Below, piece by piece: positions 46,601 through 54,905 of a DNA stretch of 64,000 nt. The notes beneath the pieces were generated by a model, which was not told the DNA's origin, ran no database searches, and was given only the letters and a program-made list of their open reading frames with translations. The position numbers were made by a program, and so were the translations under genes. Source of the stretch: Drosophila persimilis (lineage: Eukaryota > Arthropoda > Insecta > Diptera > Drosophilidae); assembly GCF_003286085.1 (NCBI RefSeq), contig NW_020825298.1, positions 6,882,001-6,946,000 on the forward strand. The letters are read 5' to 3'. Within the stretch, counting starts at the first letter, position 1, and the number at the start of each line of letters is the position of its first letter.

Positions 46601-49094
46601 GATCAGCAACTGTTGCAATGGATGGTGCCCATTCTGTTGGTAATGCTGATCTATTTGGGTACCTGGACCATCTCGGCCACGCCCTATGCGGAGGTGGTAA
46701 GTGAGAGACAGGGAAAATGTAAGAAAACACCATTAAAAGGCTTTCCATCGTCCCCATTTAGATCTACGACAAGCATCACCTGAAATTCAAACAGTGCTCG
46801 TACAACTGGTGGGATCACAGCCTGGCCATTGGCGAGGTCTTCTTCCTGGCCTGGGGCATACGCGTCTGCTACAATGTGCGGAATGCGGAGAGTCTGTACA
46901 ACGAGGCGCGGCTCATCTCGTATGCCATCTACAACATAGCCCTTGTCAACATAGCCATGGTGGTCTTCCAGTAAGTTGGGAATGAGAGCAGCACCTGATG
47001 CACAATTGACACATGCTGGGTAATCCAACATGCTGCGGCACGCGTCATACCCATTAGGGCACCCGCACACGCCCCTCACACCCCTGCTCGCCGCCCTCCA
47101 GCCATCATTGGTTGGTCCTTTTAATTAAATTCCTTTGCTTTGTGCGCGCTCGTGTTCGCGTTGTAATCCTTTTTTGTTGGCCTGCCTCTCCGACTGTCTG
47201 TCTGTCTGTCTGCATCGCCCTTCCCACGCTTTGTTTGCCTAGACATTCCCGGCCATCTTTCGGTTTCAAGTTGTCTGCGGGTTTACCCGGTTTCTGGGTT
47301 CGTGTGTTTCCCCAAATTGAAATCCTTTTTGAAGAGCTCTTTTTTTATAATTAATGCAATTTGTTGGCAAACTTTTACAGCCACGTAGGTGAACTTCCAA
47401 GGGTTTTGGGGTTTGCTTAGAGTGTTGATTGGGAGAGCCAATGAATGGGCCAGAAATCGTAGGAAAAGGTGTGAAGTTTGTGAAGGTTTAGGTGTGGAAA
47501 ATGGGCCTCTTACTGTTGCTAGGTTTCTGCCAGGTAATTGAGGATTCAACCACTTTATGGGGCAGAGTTCAGGTGAATATTTGCTTGATTCTACCTTGCG
47601 CCTAGCCACCATCTTTTAAGACAAGTTTAAGCCTAATTCTTTGTCTGAAATGGGCTTAAAAAAAGGGAAATAAAACCTTGAACATGAACCATATAACACC
47701 TTGAATAAAAAATCGACTGTAACGTCGAATACCCTTGCTTCCTTCGGCCTCAATCACTACTCCCAAACTGAACCATCAATGTTCCTCTTCCTTTATCAAA
47801 AACTAACATAAATGTGCCCTATTTTCCTGCCCCCAAACAGTGTAATGCTCTTCCCCCAAGCTGGACCCGACTACAAGTACATGCTGGGCTTTGTGCGCAC
47901 CCAACTATCGACCACCACCACCATTGCTTTGGTCTTTGGGCCGAAGATCTTGCGGGTGTTCAAGGGCCAGGGCGACAAATGGGATCAGAAGGCCAAGGTG
48001 AGGAGCATAACAGCTTCGTTCTCGCTGAATGGAGTGGGCCTAGTGGCCGAAGAGTCGCCGGATTTGTACCAGGAGAATGAAGAGCTAAAGGTAAGGGTTT
48101 GAAGGCTTTAGAGAGAGACTTGTACTAAGGAATTTTGGTATATTTTCCTTAGGAACAAATCCAAAAGTTGGCCCATCAAATTGAGTTCATGAAGACTGTC
48201 CACATGCAGATGAACAACAGGCATCTGAAGCCGAAACCGGGTGGGTACTTTACCATCACATCGACCTCGTTCCAGGCTCCCTACAGCAAGAACACGGTTT
48301 CCACAGCACAGACCCAAACGGGCAAAGAGGAAGCCAGCGGGTAAGTCACTGAAGAAGAAGCCTCAAGTGTATTTGGATTCAAAATTGTTTCGTTTAGGGC
48401 CACGCCAACGAAATCCAAATCGCCCAAGGGCAAAGTCTGACGAGGTCAACGAAGTGTTAAAGATTGCTCAATAGAAGTTGTTGACCAGCATGGAACAGCA
48501 ACGGTCGTAGAGGATGCAATTGCTTTTAGTTTCTACCAAACAGAGCCAGAGATGCAGATGACGGGAGAGGAGCAGCCAGGGCCGGAGGAAGCGGAGCTGC
48601 TCAGGCAGTTTCGACGCCTCTTTGCACCCATTTTGGACGACAGCCTGCAGCTGTACTACAAGCTGAATGAGACGGACGACACGGCTGGGGATACAGAGCA
48701 CATACGGATCCATCAGACAGTGGCGCAGCTGAACGAGCAGCACACGAGCAGCGAGGAGGAGACAATGGTGACCCACGTGAACAGTCCCTCGCCGCCAGTG
48801 GATGCGGAGCTGCTGCCGCTTTCCAGCTGCCCCAGCTCGACGTCGAGCAGCTCTCTGTACGCCATACACACACCATCGCCGGCGGCTCTTGCCAGCGGCC
48901 TGCTGCTCCTGCCCCAGTGTCTGGACTCGCCTTTGCTGTCCTGCAGTCCCGAGTCGCGCACGATCACCGAGCAGGTGCAGCTGCACAGACCACCCCAGCA
49001 GCTCATCGAGGACGAGAACAACACCTCGTGCTCGTTGTCATCGAATCTGACGGACAGCAAGACTCTGGATGGTCGTACCCCCATTGTGGTGTGA
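31697..49094 (+). CDS. Class C orphan GPCR of the GPR158/GPR179 (metabotropic glycine receptor) family; probable CG31760 orthologue
   Basis: Coding exons: 31697-32245, 33877-34063, 42011-42215, 42274-42682, 42743-43041, 43178-43331, 46383-46492, 46552-46696, 46762-46970, 47841-48090, 48153-48340, then 48398-48440 (915 aa) or an alternative last exon 48530-49094 (1089 aa). All junctions keep frame. Order: a Thr/Ala/Ser-rich N-terminus with a hydrophobic signal-like segment at residues 73-87; a Cache-like ligand-binding ectodomain (about 190-450); a Cys-rich EGF-like stretch (CLCKRGYYS…[11 protein letters not shown], about 480-545); seven membrane helices (about 551-795); and a coiled-coil-like tail ([14 protein letters not shown]). 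In mammals GPR158 binds glycine through the Cache domain and RGS7 through the region after TM7. Introns 2 and 6 contain other genes. Intron 7 uses a GC donor. Start choice between 31697 and 31916 is uncertain, and the upstream reading is low complexity. The CG number is from memory and from nesting with ZnT33D. Confidence 0.82.
32246..33876 (+). other. Intron 1 of the receptor gene
   Basis: A 1.6 kb intron between CGG and GAG codons (phase 0) with a GTAGGT donor and a TTTAACAG acceptor. I see no gene inside it. Open frames at 33109-33300 and 33580-33909 have no support. Confidence 0.5.
34064..37860 (+). other. 5' part of receptor intron 2
   Basis: No gene is seen. Positions 35390-35540 are a G/C-richer patch and could be a conserved regulatory block. 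Positions 36530-37140 are AT-rich. Confidence 0.4.
37924..38154 (-). CDS. Diverged Tim8-like small Tim protein, 76 aa (nested in receptor intron 2)
   Basis: Intronless ORF for a small intermembrane-space chaperone of the Tim8/9/10/13 family, which escorts membrane proteins to the TIM22 complex and assembles as hexamers. Starting at the internal ATG (MSDYE) aligns it with its neighbour; an upstream in-frame ATG at 38184 would add ten residues. The twin CX3C motifs are CWKKC and CLSDC. Only nine residues separate them, against fourteen in the neighbouring copy and in human TIMM8A, so the loop of the helical hairpin has lost five residues. The N-terminal half ([20 protein letters not shown]) also differs and carries an extra cysteine. 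The reading frame is intact. It lies antisense to the host receptor gene, 300 bp from the other Tim8-like gene. Likely a tandem duplicate evolving quickly. Confidence 0.72.
   Translation of the reverse strand: MSDYEHEIEAMETKRNVQVCAYIHEFREICWKKCDEQGTATEKCLSDCMDRFMETITFVSEHIADALDKQGAADLM
38452..38706 (-). CDS. Tim8-like small Tim protein, 84 aa (nested in receptor intron 2)
   Basis: Intronless gene encoding a protein very close to Tim8: [17 protein letters not shown] at the N-terminus, twin CX3C motifs CWEKC and CLSNC separated by fourteen residues, and VDRFIDTS after the second motif, as in human TIMM8A. The length (84 aa) is normal for the family. Tim8 with Tim13 chaperones hydrophobic precursors across the mitochondrial intermembrane space; the cysteines form two intramolecular disulphides. 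In D. melanogaster Tim8 is X-linked, so an intronless autosomal copy would fit an X-to-autosome retrogene, which are often testis-expressed; this is inference. It sits antisense in the receptor intron next to a more diverged copy. Confidence 0.82.
   Translation of the reverse strand: MSDYENVSGKDKEMEEFMQLERQKAEVTALLHEFNEICWEKCIGKPSSKLDQATQVCLSNCVDRFIDTSVLIAKRFVEVINRRQ
38760..40320 (+). other. Part of receptor intron 2 without a gene
   Basis: No gene is supported. There is a (CA)n-rich patch at 39920-39957 followed by GAGAGA sequence, and no splice-supported reading. Confidence 0.45.
40330..41345 (-). repeat. Duplicated MEIDM unit, copy C (broken)
   Basis: On the minus strand this copy contains, in order, the upstream block (41345-41190, with GAGCACCGTATAT and TTTTGGTATTTCCGATA as in the sequence before copy B), a leader (41160-40850) including the GTTTTTA/GGCCGCCATTTTG motifs, a short first exon from the ATG at 40846 (MEIDMKYE), and at 40530-40340 the AACGAG…GTAAAAGGAGACGACAAGAA block. 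The exon has a frame shift: [16 protein letters not shown] is readable but in a different frame from MEIDM, so this copy is a pseudogene. It lies in intron 2 of the receptor gene, about 15 kb from copies A and B. Confidence 0.6.
41350..42010 (+). other. End of receptor intron 2
   Basis: No gene is seen. A (GCT)n run at 41922-41936 precedes the acceptor; the intron ends in TTTTCTATAG at 42001-42010. Confidence 0.45.
43332..44054 (+). other. 5' part of receptor intron 6, presumed leader/promoter of ZnT33D
   Basis: Seven hundred bases lie between the receptor exon ending at 43331 and the transporter ATG at 44055. No TATA box or other clear core element is seen, and the frames here are not supported. 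Confidence 0.4.
44055..46303 (+). CDS. ZnT33D: SLC30/CDF zinc transporter, ZnT33D-like, nested in receptor intron 6 (729 aa)
   Basis: Two exons (44055-45414 and 45474-46303; 59-bp GT-AG intron) give 729 residues. The cation diffusion facilitator domain starts near residue 368 ([20 protein letters not shown]) and has both metal-site motifs: DAAHLLTD in TM2 (about residue 400) and HVIGD in TM5 (about 550), plus a histidine-rich loop HHGHGHGHF (about 494). These pairs (HxxxD/HxxxD) are typical of Zn2+/H+ antiporters that load vesicles. The C-terminal cytoplasmic domain is complete. The first ~360 residues are an acidic/lysine-rich extension unlike the usual short SLC30 N-terminus, with a repeated WSxExK motif ([27 protein letters not shown]). 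The gene is on the same strand as its host and ends 80 bp before the next host exon. In D. melanogaster ZnT33D is, from memory, testis-biased; not deducible here. Confidence 0.85.
46329..46334 (+). terminator. Polyadenylation signal of the nested zinc transporter
   Basis: AATAAA lies 26 bases after the transporter stop and 48 bases before the host acceptor AG at 46381-46382, so cleavage would occur inside the host intron very near its 3' end. Confidence 0.55.
46493..46551 (+). other. GC-AG intron of the receptor gene
   Basis: The exon ends TGGCG and the intron begins GCAAGTAC; the acceptor is CCTCCACAG. Only this junction keeps the frame (TGG CGG GTC, W-R-V) across membrane helices 3 and 4. 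GCAAGT is the usual consensus for the rare GC donor class. Confidence 0.75.
46971..47840 (+). other. Receptor intron 9
   Basis: An 870-bp intron with a GTAAGT donor and CCAAACAG acceptor. No gene or other structure is seen. Confidence 0.55.
48530..49094 (+). CDS. Alternative last exon of the receptor gene (187-aa tail)
   Basis: The acceptor TGCTTTTAG at 48521-48529 joined to the donor at 48340 keeps the frame (GG plus T gives Gly) and replaces the short end (…[10 protein letters not shown]) with a Ser/Glu-rich cytoplasmic tail starting [20 protein letters not shown]. The tail includes [20 protein letters not shown] and ends in TPIVV. The hydrophobic-X-hydrophobic ending (I-V-V) fits a class II PDZ ligand, which would let this isoform bind a scaffold. 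Codon use is strongly coding-like over the whole exon. The linkage to this gene is inferred from frame, spacing and strand; a separate single-exon gene starting at 48552 is the alternative. Confidence 0.62.
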
Positions 49095-50610
49095 GATCTC
49101 TCTCTCTCTCTCTCTCTCTCTCTTCTGATCTCCATCTTCTCCTCTCTCTCTCTTAATCGGCTTTATATGTGATTTCGTTTACACTGTCTTAGAGCAACAC
49201 AGCAAACAAATAGTGAAGGAAAACAGCTTAATGTTTAAACTAGTCTTAAATAATGTTTGTGTGTGTCTGTTTAAATGTTAAATGCGTTCATGCGGTGCGC
49301 CACTGAAGTTCTGTAAATAGTTTGCAGGGAAATCTGTTTTTGCCATTTAAAGGGATTCTTTTCGTCTGGAGGGAGGACTTCTCCTGTGGGAGGACATACC
49401 CCAGATTTAGAGCTAGAATTTTTAATTTAGTTGCCATTTTCTATAATTTATAATACCTCTATCATTGTTTTATTGGGGCCTTGAGAATTTTAAGATGTTT
49501 TGTAAATGATTTTGGCATCAAGTCTATTTTTATTTCTATTTAATTGTATGCTCAGTTGTTCAGTTATAAATATGAGTCACGCGTTATGCAGCAGCACCCC
49601 TCGATTGGTTTGATTGGTGCTAGGATGCGTTTCTGCCAGGACTCACTGATCCAAGCCTAAAAAAACTTGGGTTTTGGTGTCGCTAGAGCCTCTTTGAGCA
49701 GTATTTTATATTGTTTTTTTAAATTTATGCTTAGCTCTTAGTTATTTTAATTTAATTTAGCATTTTACAATTTTTTGAGGAATATTCTTCCACATTTTCG
49801 CCACAGATTTCCCCAAAAAAAGTGCAATATTGTCTCTTAAAGAGCTAAAAATACTTATCTTCAAAAACGCCACCGCATAAACGTAATCCCCATGTGTTTT
49901 GAATCATTTGAGTTTTGGCTTCTCAAACATACACCCACTCATTATCCCAGCCATCGTCCATAATCTTCATAGTTTTCGAAACCAAAAAGCAGCATTGAGC
50001 AAATATTTTTCACTTCGTTCGGATCGCCAGGAAGTTGATGTATATCGTGTGGATAGAGTGGAACAGTAGACGGCCAGATGAGATGGCCTGGCGACTCATA
50101 GAGTCCCCCCAGGGCCCCTTAGGGATTTGGCGTTAATAAATTATTCATTTCTCTCATGCACCTAGCGAAACTAAAGGCATATTTAATTCACGTTTTCCTT
50201 GTTGTCAGTGCACCCATTTCATAGGACATCATTTTCTTTGCTTTTTAGGGAAATTCACTTGATTTTCTTTTTGTCATACGATCTATATACAATACATAGC
50301 CCTTAAGCATAGCAAAGAGAGTCGATTTTAGTGTACAAGAACATAAATATACATACATATACCTATACTATATACAAATATATATATAAATTGGATTTTT
50401 AGCGTACAATTTTAAACTGATTAACTGTTAACAGGACCGCAATTTCTCTCCATACAGTTCATGAAACAAAAAAAAAAACAAAAATAATATATTGAAAAAA
50501 CCAAAACAAAACAAAAAATCAACAATTTATGGCATAAGTTAATGTTAAATTACAAATATTGTAAAGAAAACATCTGGCAAGATCAAAAACCAAAACAAAT
50601 TAAAAATAAA
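49095..50610 (+). other. Probable long 3' UTR of the receptor gene
   Basis: About 1.5 kb of AU-rich, non-coding sequence. (CT)n tracts directly follow the stop (49099-49122 and 49140-49155). The AATAAA at 50605-50610 is a candidate poly(A) signal; earlier weaker sites may also exist. Confidence 0.45.
50605..50610 (+). terminator. Candidate poly(A) signal for the receptor gene
   Basis: AATAAA in AT-rich context, followed by a T-rich stretch near 50638. It is the last clear signal before the minus-strand Kunitz gene. Confidence 0.35.
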
Positions 50611-51096
50611 TGTTATAAAAACAAAGGAAGAAATTGCTTGATTTTACAGTACGTTTCATGGCTATAAGAGCCACTGAAAGGGATTATAAGAGATTCAAGA
50701 GTTTAGATCTAGTAAGAATGGGGGTCCCTCTTTGCCCCGGACACATTTGAAACTGGGATCGAAAAGGCACTTCCACTTCCAACCAACGAGAGTATTTTGA
50801 GGCTCTCTTTGGGCATTCGTTCAGGGGAGACACTTCGTGGAGTAAAAACCAAAGGAAATCCAACAAAACAGAGACTTTGCTTCTACTTGACTCGTTTTGC
50901 TCACGTGCCGAACTTCAATCCCTTCTTCACAAGGTCTTCATAAGAGAGTGCTGCTCAAAAGAGTACCAAAAATACGCCTTCTGTTGAGAGAGTAAACGGT
51001 GTGCCTCTTTTTTCTCTGTCCTTTCGGCGAACAGACAGCATAGAGAAAATTGAGTGATATTTTTCGAGTTTTTTACACCCCAGCCTTTTTTGGCCT
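50611..51096. other. Gap between receptor and Kunitz gene
   Basis: No gene is seen. The frames at 50684-50866 and 50927-51133 are unsupported. Confidence 0.4.
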
Positions 51097-51431
51097 TTAC
51101 TTTATTATTTCTATAGAGGCAGCTTCCTTGCATTTATGCTGGCACTCCTCTATCGTGCCGAAGTTATTCCTGTTCGGTTTTCCACAGCCGCCATATATCC
51201 ACCTTTCGCACTCGTTCTTAAAGAGATAATAGGAATATCTCGGAAAATGGCCATGGCAGGTGAAACCATCGGTGCCGTGACTGGCCGGTTCCAGAGCACA
51301 GATCGCTGCGAGAGAGAGTGTTTTAGATGAAGTATAGTCCCCATTACCGCGTTGTACTCACGATCCTTGAGGGCCCGCGAAAGCCCAGACAGGGCCGCGA
51401 TGACGATGACGACGACGGAAATTAACGTCAT
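51097..51431 (-). CDS. Secreted Kunitz/BPTI-type protease inhibitor, 92 aa
   Basis: Two exons on the minus strand (51431-51362 and 51305-51097) joined by a 56-bp GT-AG intron in phase 1 give a 92-residue protein. Residues 1-21 are a signal peptide (MTLISVVVIVIAALSGLSRA), and mature protein starts near LKDPIC. The single Kunitz domain has all six cysteines in the usual order: CALEP, FTCHG, NECERW, YGGCGKPNRNNF, EECQHKC. The YGGCG and NNF core is typical. The reactive site loop region, just after the second cysteine in family numbering, reads CHGHFPRYSYY, so the P1 residue is not an obvious basic one and trypsin specificity cannot be assumed. Similar small Drosophila genes (the Acp24A4/CG16712 type) are secreted, often in the male accessory gland. 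No single-exon frame shows the whole protein, so it is easy to miss. I cannot assign a specific orthologue. Confidence 0.85.
51101..51106 (-). terminator. AATAAA overlapping the end of the Kunitz coding region
   Basis: The last codons (ATA ATA AAG TAA) contain AATAAA on the minus strand. If used, the transcript would end a few bases after the stop codon. Confidence 0.35.
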
Positions 51432-51830
51432 TTTCTTATAGGAACTGCTTCTTTCAGATGTTGCGGAGGGACTTTTGTTATTTCCAATAGATAGAACATC
51501 TAAAGGCGGGGTAAGAATTAGTTCTGGAAAGGGAATTAGCATCGTGGCAAATCGATTTCGTAGCCGAGGCCATGCCAAAGACGCTGCTGGACTGGACAGC
51601 CGGATAGTGGCTAATAAATCTCTACTATGGTCTATACTAGTGTATATTTCGATTTGAGGCTCTTTCGCCGAGTGTACAACTTTCTGGCTTAGATTTAGAC
51701 ATGGAAAAGTGGACGGAATGTGTTTCGTTATAAAAAAGTTTTCCTTGGCTTAAAATGTAATAAATAAAGAGCAGTGGGTAAAGGCACTATTGGTGGCTGT
51801 CTTTTTTTGTCGTTTGTGGTAATCCGCCTC

Positions 51831-52476
51831 TTAGCTGCGACGCACAATCCTTGCGGCGGCGCCCATCAGAAGGAAACCCAGCAAAAGTTGCAGAGATCCG
51901 TGCATTTGTAGCAGGCTAGAGCCATTGCAACTGTCGTTGGAGCAATAGCATTCCTCCCAGTACACGCCGTTCTCGTAGACGCCCCAATTGCAGACGCCCG
52001 TCACGCCCGTATCCGAGACAGAGGCACAGCGACGTATCACCTGACGCCAGCGTCCGTCCCCTGGGGAGAGAGAAAAAACAACCATTAAACGATGGATATT
52101 CAAGAAGTAACAACGTGAGATGCTAACAGATGAATCCCCTGGGTCCCTGCTGGACCACCTTCATGCAGAAGGAGCCGGGCATGTGGCTCTCGTCGCTGTT
52201 GCATTCGATGGCAATGTGTTCGGTGCGATTGAACTTTTTGTAGGCGCCGCAGCTGTCGTGACCCTTGCGGTCTTGGTCCGAGGAGCACTGGTAGCAGCGT
52301 ATGGCCCAGCTGCCTGTAAGAAAAACAGTAATGAATCTCAATTAACAAACAAAACACCTGCCCCAAGCCACACCCTAAGCGGAGATTATGAATGTGGCGT
52401 TGGGTTTTTTGCATAACCACCTACCGCACACGGCCAGCGAGAGCAATATAAAGGCACAGCGCGTTATTCTGGACAT
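51831..52476 (-). CDS. Ly6/uPAR (three-finger) domain GPI-anchored protein, 155 aa
   Basis: Three exons on the minus strand (52476-52425, 52313-52128, 52060-51831) joined in frame encode 155 residues. A signal peptide (MSRITRCAFILLSLAVCGSWA) is followed directly by IRCYQCSSD, the standard Ly6 start. Ten spaced cysteines follow and end in CYCSNDSCNG, the conserved CxCxxDxCN finish. The C-terminal LLLGFLLMGAAARIVRRS is hydrophobic and fits a GPI-attachment signal. NRTE and NDS are possible N-glycosylation sites. The gene is head-to-head with crok, with about 500 bp between start codons and shared promoter motifs. Fly Ly6 proteins act as cell-surface or secreted modulators, for example in septate junctions and channel regulation; this member's role is unknown to me. 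Confidence 0.85.
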
Positions 52477-52975
52477 GGTTGAGCTTCGTATGGTTTGTGC
52501 GTTTCAATTAACTTAGCTAAAATGGAGATTTAAACTAAATAAATTGAAAACAAATGGAATGATGTGACCGCGGATTAAAATATACAGTCCGACCCTCAGA
52601 AATATACCGTCCAAATTTAAAAACATACCGTAAATATACTGACGAACTCAAGTTCTATTGTACAGAATATTATTAGCCACTTAACTTTAAACGATTGCTA
52701 AATTAATTTTCTACTGAACTGGCTGATTCTTAATACTTGCTTTTATTGGATTTTGCGTAAAATAAAACAAATTTGTTTGCTTTGGTATTTTATGTGGACA
52801 GTGCTACCAGCCTGTTGGAAAAAGAAACACACCAAGACAGCCATCGATAAGAGCACGAAAACTATCGATACCAGCCAGCATTTTTTGGGCGGTGTTCGCA
52901 TTTTGTTTTCATTAATTTGTTGTTTGCAGAGGCCCCAAAACGAGTTAAAACCATCAGAAATATAGACCGTTCAGA
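52477..52975. promoter_or_regulatory. Divergent promoter region between two Ly6 genes
   Basis: A perfect DRE (TATCGATA) lies at 52863-52870 and a core ATCGAT at 52843-52848, with CAGTGCTACC near 52798 resembling Ohler motif 7. AAATATACCGTC and CATACCGTAAATATAC near 52600-52640 resemble Ohler motif 6 in reverse. These are the usual elements of TATA-less fly promoters with broad expression. The DREs are closer to crok. Confidence 0.55.
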
Positions 52976-53518
52976 ATGAAAACCTTTGAGAAATGCGTTC
53001 TGGGTGCTGTACTGCTGTGCTTCCTGCTGCAAACTGGTAAGTGCCCTATGAGAGCCACCTGCGTCTGCGCCGCGTATATTTTATTAATGCCATAAAAATG
53101 TTGTCTCATGTGATTGACCACAGCCCAGGCCATCAAGTGCTGGGACTGCCGCAGCGACAGCGATCCCAAGTGCGGCGATCCCTTCGACAATAGCACCCTG
53201 GCCATCACGGACTGCCAGCAGGCCCCCGAACTGGAGCACCTGAAGGGGGTGCGGCCGACGATGTGTCGCAAGATCCGCCAGAAGGTGCACGGCGAGTGGC
53301 GTTACTTCCGCAGCTGTGCGTACATGGGCGAGCCGGGCATCGAGGGCGACGAGCGCTACTGCCTGATGCGGACGGGCAGCTACAACATCTTCATGGAGTA
53401 CTGCACCTGCAACAGCAAGGACGGCTGCAACGGCGCCGGCCTGCCCCGCCTCGGGCTGGCCAGCGTCCTGGGCGGCACCCTCCTCGCTGTCCTCGTGGCG
53501 CAACTCTTGAGGCAATAG
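52976..53518 (+). CDS. crok: Ly6/uPAR protein crooked (crok) orthologue, 151 aa
   Basis: Two exons (52976-53036 and 53124-53518; GTAAGT donor, CCACAG acceptor) give 151 residues. The signal peptide MKTFEKCVLGAVLLCFLLQT ends near AQA, then IKCWDCRSDSDPKCGDPFDN begins the three-finger domain. Ten cysteines end in CTCNSKDGCNG, followed by a hydrophobic GPI signal ending AQLLRQ. In D. melanogaster crok is required for assembly of septate junctions and epithelial barrier and tracheal tube size. I recognise the domain closely (LAITDCQQAPELEHLKGV, GEWRYFRSCAYMGEPGIEGD). It is divergent from the minus-strand Ly6 gene. AATAAA at 53831-53836 is a good poly(A) signal about 310 bp after the stop. Confidence 0.8.
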
Positions 53519-53830
53519 CAATAGCCCGCCTAGCCCTAGCCAAAACTAATGTGTAATTTTCAAGTGCCTTTTCCAATGAGTCGAATCTAAAAACAAAAAA
53601 ACTTAAAACTTGGAACTCGTTTCCGTCCATATCTCTATGCCGCACAACACACAAAACATTCCGTATATCTTAAGCTCAATGTTCGAATCTCGCATTTTTG
53701 TCTGTCTCTATTTTGTATGCAATTTTTACAAAGAATTCTTTAGTTTAAGGATGTGAGGGGCCTGCACTTGCAAATTGTATTGTATTTGTATTGTATTGCC
53801 CCCACGAAAAGTAGAACGTTTTGTAATCGA

Positions 53831-53836
53831 AATAAA
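53831..53836 (+). terminator. Polyadenylation signal of crok
   Basis: AATAAA within CGAAATAAAAGATTG, 313 bases after the crok stop codon, the first consensus signal downstream. Confidence 0.5.
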
Positions 53837-54029
53837 AGATTGATGTATACACAAAGATTTGGGATTTCTCTCAGTTTTCAGAGTGTGTTTGGCTTTCGAG
53901 CCGAAGAGAGTCAAGGATCGGTGGGTCATTCGAATTAGACGCCTGAAAGGATGTTTATTTGGTACTCAGTCAGTATATGCATATGTAATCCTATGATTTG
54001 CAAGTTAAACAATACATTCTTGCTTTCCA

Positions 54030-54121
54030 TCTATCCATTTTCCAGTTTTATCTCTCTGAGTCGACCAGCTAGGACACCGAGTGCCTGCGCCTCATGGACG
54101 CGCTTAAAGAGATAATTGGGG
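54030..54121. other. Short coding-like fragment, strand uncertain
   Basis: The plus strand reads DTECLRLMDALKEIIGANKF then GQI and a stop. The minus strand, after an acceptor-like TTTTAG, reads DLSEFVRPNYLFKRVHEAQA and continues to a stop. Both have coding-like base use, and I recognise neither. It may be an exon of an unassembled gene or another retro-copied piece. Confidence 0.25.
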
Positions 54122-54465
54122 CGAACAAATTCGGACAGATCTAAAAGACATAAATAAGTTCATATTACTAAAAAATTATGTATGAATACAAAGAATGTAA
54201 TCATTTTAATCGCACCTGTTTCCTACACAAATTTTAGGCAGACCTCAAGAAAGGTTGCACAAATACATATCGCGTCTGGATCAGATCGGATCAATATTAT
54301 AACCAGAATGAACAATTCAATTTTCCATGGCTATGCTACCCCCTTCGTCGCGCTTACTCTCTCCCACACGCAATCTTCCTCGCCCCGTGTGCGTCGCCTG
54401 GCGGAGGGAAGCGAGATGCAACGGCTAATCTTGGTGTGGGAACAGAGAAGTGCGATCCACGTTTA

Positions 54466-54905
54466 CTAGGAAACGACAAGGGGACCCATCTGCTTGGCGG
54501 CATCGCGCTGCTTGACCACAATCTGGTTGGCGATGCGATCCAAATCAGGCTGTCCTGTACGATGGAGCTGAGCTTGCGGCCACCGTTTGGGTGCTTCTGG
54601 ACAAGGCGGGCGTACTCGATGTCCTGGAGACCCTTACGGACAGCACCGTCAGCGGCAATGCGCTGGGTGGACCCCGTTGCGCTTGCGATCACCATAGATC
54701 TTGGTTATGGAGCTAACACAAGCAGGACTGCGGTGATAGAAATGACGCAGGAACGAGGCGCAACGCCACCATATAAACAGTCGAGATCGTAAGGGGCCAG
54801 CTCCTTGAATTTGGCCGTCTTCATGATGTCCATCTGGTCGGGCACCTTCAATTTTCCAGTCTTCTTGAGGAAGATGGCAACAGCCTTGGTAACGACATGC
54901 CCTTC
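54466..54905 (-). pseudogene. Processed ribosomal protein S19 pseudogene
   Basis: The minus strand reads nearly the whole RpS19 protein without introns: [38 protein letters not shown], then in another frame [20 protein letters not shown] and RNGVHP, then RIAADGAVRKGLQ, LVQKHPNGGRKLSSI, and an end matching GPLVVS plus stop at 54466. At least two frame shifts and several radical substitutions break it, and the first ~12 codons are unrecognisable. Functional fly RpS19a has introns, so the continuous sequence indicates retroposition. No poly(A) tail remains visible. Confidence 0.85.

Noticed and set aside
48241..48474. Plus-strand reading ending at 48474 as the receptor C-terminus
   Set aside because: With the donor at 48340 and the acceptor at 48397 the correct frame ends at 48440; the other reading is shifted by one base.
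53084..53521. 145-aa minus-strand frame opposite crok
   Set aside because: Shadow of the highly biased crok coding exon.
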